From NCBI GenBank assembly GCA_001816835.1, contig MHDB01000039.1, positions 1 through 18,083 on the forward strand: a DNA stretch of 18,083 nt, in the 5' to 3' direction. This DNA comes from Candidatus Woykebacteria bacterium RIFCSPLOWO2_01_FULL_43_14. Lineage in GTDB: Bacteria; Patescibacteriota; Microgenomatia; Woykebacterales; 2-01-FULL-43-14. The notes beneath the pieces were generated by a model. That model saw only the letters and a program-made list of their open reading frames with translations. It made no database searches and had not been told where the DNA came from. Shown here piece by piece: positions 1 to 6,214 of this stretch. The stretch's first letter is position 1; every line of letters begins with the position of its first letter. Made by a program: the position numbers and the translations under genes.

Positions 1-87
1 ATCTTAGTCGTGTTCTTTTTTACCTGGCTGTCGTTACCGATAATAATTGGCTTAGGTCTTTTTTACAGTTTTAGGGGCTTACTATGA
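1..87 (+). CDS. 3' end of a membrane-protein gene (partial)
   Basis: The first reading frame is open from base 1 to TGA at 85-87 and encodes 28 residues, ILVVFFTWLSLPIIIGLGLF followed by YSFRGLL. It is almost entirely hydrophobic, so it looks like the last transmembrane helix of a protein that starts outside the window. Its stop overlaps the start of the next gene as ATGA (84-87), the usual sign of translational coupling in one operon. The partner is a membrane-anchored Clp-type ATPase, so the two products may act together at the membrane; this is inference. The family cannot be named from this fragment. Confidence 0.6.
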   Translation: MLVVFFFTWLSLPIIIGLGLFYSFRGLL

Positions 88-2681
88 ACGAACCAAGGCC
101 GTTTTCGCTAATCTCTTATAATCCTGAAACAAAAACTGAACAGGCTTTAAGTCTTAATCCTGAGTCTTTAAGCAGAATTGATTCAGAAAAAAGTCAAGTT
201 CTGGGGAAAGTTAACAACCACTATCTAAGTATCCGTCTCCCGATGAAGGAAAATCCACTACTTTTCGTCGTTATATACAAAGTTCTTAGATTTGTTGGGT
301 TCAGTTGGCTAATACTTACACCGCTTCTCGGAGGCACTCTACTCCTGTTTCCTATTTTTGACCTCAACCCACCAGTATCCCAGGAAAGCTTTTGGCTAAT
401 TTTAGCGGTTAATCTTTATTGGCTTTATTTTTTCCTAAAAAGAAGTCAGCCTCCCAAAGCAGTTGGTCTTGATCTAGGAAGTGACCCCAACATTATTCAG
501 ACGTTTAGCAACCAATCCATCAGTCTTATCCAGTCAACTCGGTTAAAAACAAATCAGCCTAATCATCTGGATTTATTTCTTACTTCCTTAGAGCACCCCA
601 GAGTCAAAATGATAGTCAACCGCTTGGGTATTGACCAAAAAGAGTTCCGATCTTTGCGACACGCCAGCTCCAAAACGCCCTTAGCTAAACATCTTCCCGC
701 TAGTCTATCCGCGTGTCTGTACTTGGCCTACGAGGAGGCCGCTCACCTGAATGAACGTTTTGTCGAGCCAGAAGATCTTTTTCTAGCCAGTCTTAAGATC
801 CCGGGTAACCACCTGGAAGTTTTTAAAAAACACGAACTTAGTTTTGAGTCTATAGAAAAGTGTGTTTCCTGGGTGGTTGAGGAATTGAACAAAAAATCAG
901 TTCAAAGTCTCTTGAACAACTTCCTCTCACCAGTCGGGGGCCTCAATAGAGACTGGACTGGCACCATCACTCCTGAATTAGATACTAGTGGGATTGATTT
1001 CACCCGTCTGGCTCAAAAAGGGCTCCTGCCAGACATTGTCGGGCGAGATGAGGAAATCACCAAAATCGCCGAGCTTCTTCAAAGCTCAAAAAACAATGTT
1101 CTACTCGTCGGCCCTGCCGGTAGTGGTAAGACGGCAATTGTTGAAGGTCTGGCCAAAAAAGTGGTCTTTGGAGAAATACAATCAAATCTTAAATACAAAA
1201 GAATCGTCTCCTTAGACGTGGCGTCCCTTGTCGGTGGGACCAAAACAACCGGGGAGATTGGGAGCAAAATCACCAAAATTGTTAAAGACCTTCAGTACGG
1301 CAACGTGGTACTTTTTCTAGACGATCTGGAAATAGTTTCCTCAACCAAACTAGATCAAGGCGAAACTTCTTTACTCGCCCTACTCGAGCGCAGCCTGGCT
1401 TACGGTAAGCTTCAGGTGATCGCCTCTACTACGCCAGAAGGTTACAAACGGCATATTGAGACCCAGCCCAATATTGCCCGGCTTTTTCAAACCGTAACTA
1501 TCAAGGAGGCTAGTGAAAAAGAATGTCTAGCCATCCTACTTTCTTATGTACCAGTCTTAGAGCGGAAGAACAAAATTTTCATCACCTACCCAGCTGTGGA
1601 ACAAGCAGTGAAACTAAGTAACCAGTATCTTAAAAACAAAGTTCAGCCTGATATTGCCTTAGAAGTACTGGAGCAAACTACTATTTCAGTATCAAAAACC
1701 AATACAAAAGTAGTCTTAAAAGATCACGTTGAAAAGACCATCACCGGGCTAACCCAGATTCCCCTAGCCCCATCTTCAAAAGAGGAAACTAGCGTTTTGC
1801 TTAATCTGGAGAAAAAACTTCACGAACGAGTGGTTGGTCAGGAGGAGGCCATTACCGCGGTCAGCGACGCGATGCGCCGCCTCAGAGCCGGCCTAAAGAA
1901 CGGTACTCGGCCAATCGCGACTTTTCTTTTTCTTGGTCCCACAGGAGTAGGTAAAACTGAGCTGGCCAAAACTTTATGCAATGAATATTTTGGGAGTGAA
2001 AAACGCATGGTAAGACTGGACATGAGTGAATACGAGACCGAAGAAAGCATCTCTGGCCTAATTGGCCCGCCTCCCGGACAAGAAGGTTTTGAATCCGGTG
2101 GTCAGCTTACCCAAGCAGTCAAAAATCAACCCTTCAGTCTCATCCTCCTTGATGAAATCGAAAAGGCCAATCCCAAAATCATCAACCTTTTCCTTTCGTT
2201 AATAGACGAGGGCAGGCTTTCTGACAGCAGCGGTGAGGAAGTCGATTTTACCAACACGATCGTTATCGCCACCTCCAATGCCGGCTCGGATCTCATAAAA
2301 AGTGAGGTGGAAAAAAACACACCTATTCAAAGAATCCAGAGTGACGTCATTAACGAGATCTCAAAATATTTCAAACCTGAGTTTCTAAACCGCTTCGACG
2401 GCATTATTGTCTACAAGCCACTTTCGGTTAACGAGGTTATGAAAATCGCAATTATCTTTTTGGATGAGCTATCTAGTCATCTTAAGGAAAAACAAATTAC
2501 CTTCAGATTTGGGCCAGAGTTAGTCGATCAGCTCGCCAGCCTGGGATACGATCCTAAATTTGGCGCCCGCCCGCTAAGGCGGGTAATTCAAGAAAAGGTC
2601 GAGAATTATCTGGCCAAACAGATCTTGGCAGGAAAAATAAAAAGCGGGGATACCGTGAATCTCGCAAAACTTCCTGATTAA
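84..2681 (+). CDS. Membrane-anchored Clp-family double AAA+ ATPase (ClpA/ClpC-like, no M domain)
   Basis: This 865-residue protein has two predicted membrane helices (about 66-92 and 102-119), a Clp N-type helical domain (about 155-270), AAA1 (about 310-480) and AAA2 (about 570-780), then the Clp C-terminal small domain with GARPLRR at 827-833. Walker A motifs are GPAGSGKT (343-350) and GPTGVGKT (618-625). Walker B is normal in AAA2 (LLDE, 688-691) but LDD in AAA1 (412-414). The coiled-coil middle domain of ClpB is absent. The aromatic pore-loop residues are missing: AAA1 has GGTKTTGE where ClpB has GAKYRGE, and AAA2 has PPGQEGF where ClpB has PPGYIGF. The AAA1 finger reads ARLF instead of ERRF. 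I see no ClpP-docking IGF/IGL loop. The start is the ATG at 84, with AGGGG at 73-77. Family membership is clear; the role (membrane-linked remodelling or a scaffold) is unknown. Confidence 0.85.
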   Translation: MNEPRPFSLISYNPETKTEQALSLNPESLSRIDSEKSQVLGKVNNHYLSIRLPMKENPLLFVVIYKVLRFVGFSWLILTPLLGGTLLLFPIFDLNPPVSQESFWLILAVNLYWLYFFLKRSQPPKAVGLDLGSDPNIIQTFSNQSISLIQSTRLKTNQPNHLDLFLTSLEHPRVKMIVNRLGIDQKEFRSLRHASSKTPLAKHLPASLSACLYLAYEEAAHLNERFVEPEDLFLASLKIPGNHLEVFKKHELSFESIEKCVSWVVEELNKKSVQSLLNNFLSPVGGLNRDWTGTITPELDTSGIDFTRLAQKGLLPDIVGRDEEITKIAELLQSSKNNVLLVGPAGSGKTAIVEGLAKKVVFGEIQSNLKYKRIVSLDVASLVGGTKTTGEIGSKITKIVKDLQYGNVVLFLDDLEIVSSTKLDQGETSLLALLERSLAYGKLQVIASTTPEGYKRHIETQPNIARLFQTVTIKEASEKECLAILLSYVPVLERKNKIFITYPAVEQAVKLSNQYLKNKVQPDIALEVLEQTTISVSKTNTKVVLKDHVEKTITGLTQIPLAPSSKEETSVLLNLEKKLHERVVGQEEAITAVSDAMRRLRAGLKNGTRPIATFLFLGPTGVGKTELAKTLCNEYFGSEKRMVRLDMSEYETEESISGLIGPPPGQEGFESGGQLTQAVKNQPFSLILLDEIEKANPKIINLFLSLIDEGRLSDSSGEEVDFTNTIVIATSNAGSDLIKSEVEKNTPIQRIQSDVINEISKYFKPEFLNRFDGIIVYKPLSVNEVMKIAIIFLDELSSHLKEKQITFRFGPELVDQLASLGYDPKFGARPLRRVIQEKVENYLAKQILAGKIKSGDTVNLAKLPD

Positions 2682-2710
2682 AGAAAGCGCCTATTTCTTA
2701 CGATAAGCGC
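2679..2710 (-). terminator. Rho-independent terminator of the 113-residue orphan gene
   Basis: Read on the minus strand, an 8-bp stem GCGCTTAT/ATAGGCGC (one G-U pair) with an 8-base loop is followed by TTTCTTTA. The hairpin overlaps the last codons and the stop of the minus-strand gene. The plus strand has no T run after the hairpin, so it is not a good terminator for the upstream Clp gene. Confidence 0.6.
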
Positions 2711-3032
2711 CTGAAATATAGAGATACGTTACGTAAACGATTAGCGGATAGTCAATTCTCTGCCAAGGAATAGGTGTTATCTGAATAGACCTAGTTTTAT
2801 CTAAAACAACCGAAAACATCAACCGCCGACAGCCTCGTCCCTGCTTCACTTCAACTTGCACCACGTTGGTAGAAAACCCTAAACGGGTACGAAGAAGCGG
2901 GCAGCGCTCAATGTCAAAGAGATCCAACCAAAAGAGTTTTCGACGAGCAATTTGAGGATCGCATACTCTTAAATACTCGGCAACCATCTCAAGTACCAGA
3001 CGATCTGTGTCACGCAAAACACCGAGCAGCAT
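2691..3032 (-). CDS. Orphan hypothetical protein, 113 residues
   Basis: I do not recognise this protein. It has 113 residues, is basic, has three cysteines (24, 44 and 68) and a hydrophobic patch near the C-terminus (about 95-107), and has no signal peptide. The start chosen is the ATG at 3030-3032 because GGAGG lies 8 bases upstream (3041-3045). An in-frame GTG at 3045-3047 would place the Shine-Dalgarno inside the gene and is less likely. A promoter (3052-3081) and a terminator (2679-2710) frame it as a one-gene unit, convergent with the Clp gene and divergent from clpB. That complete set of signals argues for a real gene even though no family is evident. Confidence 0.65.
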   Translation of the reverse strand: MLLGVLRDTDRLVLEMVAEYLRVCDPQIARRKLFWLDLFDIERCPLLRTRLGFSTNVVQVEVKQGRGCRRLMFSVVLDKTRSIQITPIPWQRIDYPLIVYVTYLYISGAYRKK

Positions 3033-3051
3033 AATCCCTTCCTCCACCCTA

Positions 3052-3081
3052 ATTCTAGCTACTTGGCCTCTTGGAAGTCAA
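3052..3081 (-). promoter_or_regulatory. Promoter of the 113-residue orphan gene
   Basis: On the minus strand, TTGACT (3076-3081) is separated by 18 bases from TAGAAT (3052-3057), a good vegetative sigma-type match. The Shine-Dalgarno and ATG follow directly. Confidence 0.55.
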
Positions 3082-3105
3082 ATGCGGTAAAAAGTTGGAA
3101 CTGTA

Positions 3106-3135
3106 ATTAGCACTTAGATATTGACAAGTGCTAAT
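3106..3135 (+). promoter_or_regulatory. CIRCE-like heat-shock operator (HrcA site) upstream of clpB
   Basis: A perfect inverted repeat ATTAGCACTT (3106-3115) and AAGTGCTAAT (3126-3135) is separated by 10 bases. The canonical CIRCE element is TTAGCACTC-N9-GAGTGCTAA, so the arms match except at the innermost base and the spacer is one base longer. The element covers the -35 box of the clpB promoter, the position expected for HrcA repression. No hrcA gene lies in the window. Confidence 0.8.
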
Positions 3136-3150
3136 ACAGGCGGTTAAACT
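3121..3150 (+). promoter_or_regulatory. clpB promoter
   Basis: TTGACA (3121-3126) is a perfect -35 box lying inside the CIRCE-like repeat. After 18 bases TAAACT (3145-3150) is the best -10 candidate (4 of 6). This predicts a leader of about 70 bases before the clpB ATG. Confidence 0.6.
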
Positions 3151-3226
3151 TATTCTATATGAACCATGAACTACGTTCAGAACCATATTTTCACTTTACT
3201 GTTTACAAAATGGTTGAGGCGTGAAA

Positions 3227-5812
3227 ATGGAACTCCCTCGATTCACGCTTAAATCTCAAGAAGTAATTGAGGCTGCGCAAGGCCTCGCTGCCGAGAATAA
3301 TAACCCAGCCCTTACTTCCCTGCACTTGCTGGCGGCTCTATTAAACCAGAAAGACACTATTATCGAACCCTTGCTAAACAGCCTCGGAGCGAACCAGGTA
3401 GGTTTGTCCTCGGAAATAGTGTCTCAAATAGAAAAACTACCTAAGTCTTCAAACGTCTCCCCAGATAATTTAACGATTGAGCCGGAGTTGCGAAAAGTAC
3501 TTGACCAGTCCGGACGTGAGGCTAAGAAACTGGAAGACGAGTATATTAGCGTCGAGCATTTGTTATTGTCCCTAATCCAGACAGATTCCCCCGCTCAGAA
3601 GATTCTTTTAAACAATGGGCTTGGCTTCGATACCATTGCAAACACTCTTAAGTCTTTAAGAGGCAATCAGAAGATAACTGACGATAGCCCGGAAACTAAA
3701 TTCCAGGTTCTTGATAAATACGCCCGAAATCTCACCAAACTCGCAAGTGAAGGTAAGATCGACCCGGTCATTGGGCGGGATGAAGAGGTAAGACGCGTGA
3801 TGCAAGTCTTATCCCGCCGAACTAAAAATAATCCTGTGTTAATTGGTGAACCAGGGGTCGGAAAGACGGCAATTGTCGAAGGGTTGGCCCAAAGAATTGT
3901 GTCAGGGGACGTCCCAGACACCCTCAGAAATAAAGAAGTCGTCGCACTGGACATAGCTTCCCTGTTGGCAGGAGCCAAGTATCGCGGAGAGTTCGAGGAA
4001 AGACTAAAATCTGTCCTTAAAGAGGTGACCGAGAGTAACGGCAAAGTCATTTTGTTTATTGACGAACTGCATACCGTCGTCGGCGCGGGGGCCAGTGAGG
4101 GGGCAATCGATGCCGCCAACATGTTAAAGCCCGCTTTAGCTCGAGGGGAACTCCACACCATCGGTGCAACCACCTTAGACGAGTACCGTAAATACATTGA
4201 AAAAGATGCCGCTCTAGAGCGTCGATTCCAACCCGTTTTGGTTGAAGAGCCCAGTGTCGAGGATACCATCGCCATTTTACGCGGGATTAAAGAAAAATAT
4301 GAGCTCCATCATGGGGTACGGATTACCGACCCCGCTATTATTGCGGCTGCGACCCTATCTCATCGGTACATCAGCAACCGTTTTCTTCCAGACAAAGCGG
4401 TTGACTTGGTTGATGAAGCAACCTCTGCTCTGAAGATGGAAGTCGAGAGTATGCCAGTGGAGTTGGACAAACTAAAAAGGCGCGTCACTCAGCTTGAAAT
4501 AGAGCGCGAGGCTTTGAAAAAAGAAAGAGATGCAGAGTCCAAAGAGCGACTCCATAAACTAGAGGAAGAGCTGGCTACATCTAAAGAGAGCTCAGTTAGT
4601 CTAGAAGGCCGATGGAAACAGGAAAAAGAAGTTATTCTCAATCTTAGAAAGGCTCAAGGAGAATTGGATAAGGCTAGATTTGAACTCGAAAAAGCAGAGC
4701 GGGAAGCAGATCTAAACAAAGCTGCGGAGCTTAAATATGGCCTTATCCCCGAGTTGGAAAAGCGTCTTAAAGAGCAGGAAAAAAAGATCAAAGAGCAAGG
4801 TAAAGATGGCGATCAACTGCTTCGCGAGGAAGTAACCGAGGAAGATATTGCCAAAGTAGTCGCCCGCTGGACAGGGATACCGGTCAATAGACTGGTTGAA
4901 TCCGAATCCTCTAAGTACACCCATATGGAAAAAGAATTGCACAAACGGATGGTTGACCAAAATGAAGCCATCCAAACTGTTTCCAACGCCATTAGAAGGC
5001 ATCGGGCTGGTATAAGTGAGGAAAGCCGCCCGATCGGCTCGTTTATTTTCCTCGGCCCTACGGGGGTAGGTAAAACTGAGCTGGCTAAATCGCTTGCTGA
5101 ATTTATGTTTAGCGACAAAAACTCCATGGTCAGAATCGACATGAGTGAATACATGGAACAGCACTCGGTAGCGCGGTTAATCGGTGCTCCCCCAGGATAC
5201 ATCGGCTTTGAAGAAGGCGGCCAGCTGACTGAAGCAATCAGAAGAAAACCGTATTCAGTGATTTTGCTCGATGAAATCGAAAAAGCCCATTCTAGTGTAT
5301 TCAACACGCTTCTCCAAGTCCTTGATGATGGTCGTTTGACAGACGGGCGGGGCCGTACCGTTGATTTTCGCAATACCGTCATCATAATGACCTCCAACTT
5401 AGGCACGGAAATTATCCAAAAGTATTCCAGCACCAAAACTCCAGCTATTATGAAAGAAGAAATCATGGGCCTGGTGAAAACCACTTTCCGACCGGAATTT
5501 CTTAATCGGGTTGACTCTATCGTTATTTTCAAAACCTTGAGCCAGGAAAACATTAAAGACATCGTAGGTCTGCAGCTAAAAGAAGTAATTTCAAGGCTTG
5601 AGGATAAGAAAATTACTCTGCTAATTAAACCCTCGGTCTATGATTTAATCACGCGAGAAGGTTATGATCCTGACTATGGCGCTCGCCCCTTAAAACGGGT
5701 GATCCAAGAAAGGATTCTAGACGAATTAGCCTTGCAAATAATTGAGAACAAAATAAAACCTGGGGACAAAGTTGAGGTGGCTGTAGAAAGTAATAAGGTG
5801 GTTTTCAAATAA
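3227..5812 (+). CDS. clpB: ATP-dependent protein disaggregase ClpB
   Basis: ClpB is the Hsp104-type cytosolic hexamer that pulls proteins out of aggregates with DnaK. From the ATG at 3227 the protein has 861 residues, the usual ClpB length. Domains in order are the Clp N repeat (about 1-145), AAA1 (Walker A GEPGVGKT 207-214, Walker B FIDEL from 277, finger ERRF), the long charged coiled-coil M domain (about 406-528), AAA2 (Walker A GPTGVGKT 610-617, LLDEIEK) and the C-terminal small domain (GARPLKR). Both pore loops keep their tyrosines (AKYRGE and PPGYIGF). The M domain and the absence of a ClpP loop separate it from ClpA/ClpC. ATG 3227 is preferred over the in-frame GTG 3221 because GAGG (3216-3219) is 7 bases from the ATG but only 1 base from the GTG. 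The CIRCE-like operator upstream indicates heat-shock control. Confidence 0.95.
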   Translation: MELPRFTLKSQEVIEAAQGLAAENNNPALTSLHLLAALLNQKDTIIEPLLNSLGANQVGLSSEIVSQIEKLPKSSNVSPDNLTIEPELRKVLDQSGREAKKLEDEYISVEHLLLSLIQTDSPAQKILLNNGLGFDTIANTLKSLRGNQKITDDSPETKFQVLDKYARNLTKLASEGKIDPVIGRDEEVRRVMQVLSRRTKNNPVLIGEPGVGKTAIVEGLAQRIVSGDVPDTLRNKEVVALDIASLLAGAKYRGEFEERLKSVLKEVTESNGKVILFIDELHTVVGAGASEGAIDAANMLKPALARGELHTIGATTLDEYRKYIEKDAALERRFQPVLVEEPSVEDTIAILRGIKEKYELHHGVRITDPAIIAAATLSHRYISNRFLPDKAVDLVDEATSALKMEVESMPVELDKLKRRVTQLEIEREALKKERDAESKERLHKLEEELATSKESSVSLEGRWKQEKEVILNLRKAQGELDKARFELEKAEREADLNKAAELKYGLIPELEKRLKEQEKKIKEQGKDGDQLLREEVTEEDIAKVVARWTGIPVNRLVESESSKYTHMEKELHKRMVDQNEAIQTVSNAIRRHRAGISEESRPIGSFIFLGPTGVGKTELAKSLAEFMFSDKNSMVRIDMSEYMEQHSVARLIGAPPGYIGFEEGGQLTEAIRRKPYSVILLDEIEKAHSSVFNTLLQVLDDGRLTDGRGRTVDFRNTVIIMTSNLGTEIIQKYSSTKTPAIMKEEIMGLVKTTFRPEFLNRVDSIVIFKTLSQENIKDIVGLQLKEVISRLEDKKITLLIKPSVYDLITREGYDPDYGARPLKRVIQERILDELALQIIENKIKPGDKVEVAVESNKVVFK

Positions 5813-5899
5813 CCCCACTTCGCTCTTGCGAGCTACGCGGGGTTTCGTCCGCCAGAAGGCGGACTCAAAAGAAAACCGCCAATCTTTAGACTGACGGTT
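5811..5899. repeat. Structured intergenic repeat, copy A
   Basis: Two consecutive hairpins follow clpB. The first is AACCCC (5811-5816) paired with GGGGTT (5839-5844) around an ACTTCGC...GAGCTACGC core. The second is GTCCGCC-AGAA-GGCGGAC (5847-5864). They lead into AAAAGAAAACCGCC and a third, terminator-like hairpin. The same order of elements recurs at 12737-12857 with different stem bases but related loop sequences, so this looks like a dispersed element and not a simple clpB terminator. Confidence 0.6.
5867..5899 (-). terminator. Rho-independent terminator of the small membrane ORFs
   Basis: On the minus strand, AACCGTCA (5892-5899) pairs with TGGCGGTT (5874-5881), 8 bp with one G-U pair and a 10-base loop, followed by TTCTTTT. 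It ends transcription coming from 6156. The U-G pair becomes a mismatch on the plus strand, so it is strand-specific. Confidence 0.65.
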
Positions 5900-5918
5900 A
5901 CCAGCGGAAGTAAGCATC

Positions 5919-6053
5919 CTACGTCCACAACCACTTCTTTCTCAGCGTGTCTTCAATAAGTAAGGAGATCGCAATGACAAGCAAAGTCAGCCCAGCTCCC
6001 AAAAGCAAGCCCTTACGAAATTCCCGGCGTAACCTTTTCACTTGCTTGCTCAC
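5919..6053 (-). CDS. Small membrane protein, 44 residues, or the 3' part of a frameshifted gene
   Basis: This 44-residue frame starts at GTG 6053 and has a strongly basic N-terminus (SKQVKRLRREFRKG) followed by one membrane helix (about 15-33) and the tail EDTLRKKWLWT. It overlaps the preceding 47-residue frame by 41 bases in the +1 frame. Skipping one base in the T7 run just upstream (plus positions 6061-6067) would join both frames into one 78-residue, two-helix protein with a basic cytoplasmic loop, which looks natural. So it is either a coupled second small gene or the C-terminal half of one gene read by slippage or broken by a one-base shift. Family unknown. Confidence 0.5.
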   Translation of the reverse strand: MSKQVKRLRREFRKGLLLGAGLTLLVIAISLLIEDTLRKKWLWT

Positions 6054-6156
6054 TACCACCAAAAAAATGCTCTACCATAAGCAATAGGAATATTATTCCT
6101 GAAACAAGCAAAATTCCCAAAAAATTGACTAATGTTTCTGTATCCCAGAATTCCAT
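6013..6156 (-). CDS. Small membrane protein, 47 residues, or the 5' part of a frameshifted gene
   Basis: The 47-residue frame starts at ATG 6156 with an acidic N-terminus (MEFWDTE), one membrane helix (about 8-28) and a polar tail ending in GIS. It has a good promoter (6181-6209) and a G-rich Shine-Dalgarno (AAGGGGG, 6160-6166). The tail after residue 31 follows a T7 run and looks less natural than the alternative frame, which carries a second helix (5919-6053). No family recognised. The control signals make the start real with fair certainty; the true C-terminus is open. Confidence 0.55.
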   Translation of the reverse strand: MEFWDTETLVNFLGILLVSGIIFLLLMVEHFFGGSEQASEKVTPGIS

Positions 6157-6180
6157 AATCCCCCTTTTTTCCTAGGGGAA
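6157..6180 (-). promoter_or_regulatory. Leader hairpin that may cover the Shine-Dalgarno of the small membrane gene
   Basis: On the minus strand TCCCC is followed after about 11 bases by GGGGA, which is the ribosome-binding stretch itself. A short stem of 4-5 G-C rich pairs could therefore hide the ribosome site. The stem is short, so this is only a candidate. Confidence 0.3.
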
Positions 6181-6209
6181 AGTATAAACTAGCACTACTA
6201 TCTAGTCAA
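6181..6209 (-). promoter_or_regulatory. Promoter of the small membrane ORFs
   Basis: On the minus strand TTGACT (6204-6209), 17 bases, then TATACT (6181-6186). Spacing is ideal and both boxes match at five of six bases. It lies just after the folD stop codon. Confidence 0.65.
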
Positions 6210-6214
6210 GCAAG

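Noticed and set aside
84..2681. First Clp gene as a second ClpB or a ClpC protease partner
   Set aside because: No middle coiled coil (excludes ClpB) and no IGF/IGL ClpP-docking loop seen; pore loops differ. Kept only as a Clp-family ATPase.
3221..3226. GTG start for clpB, two codons upstream
   Set aside because: The GAGG ribosome site is only 1 base away from the GTG but 7 bases from the ATG at 3227.
3667..5562. Long open frames (150-249 codons) on the minus strand inside clpB
   Set aside because: They lie antisense to the strongly conserved clpB frame, resemble no domain, and have no promoter or Shine-Dalgarno. They are by-products of clpB codon use.
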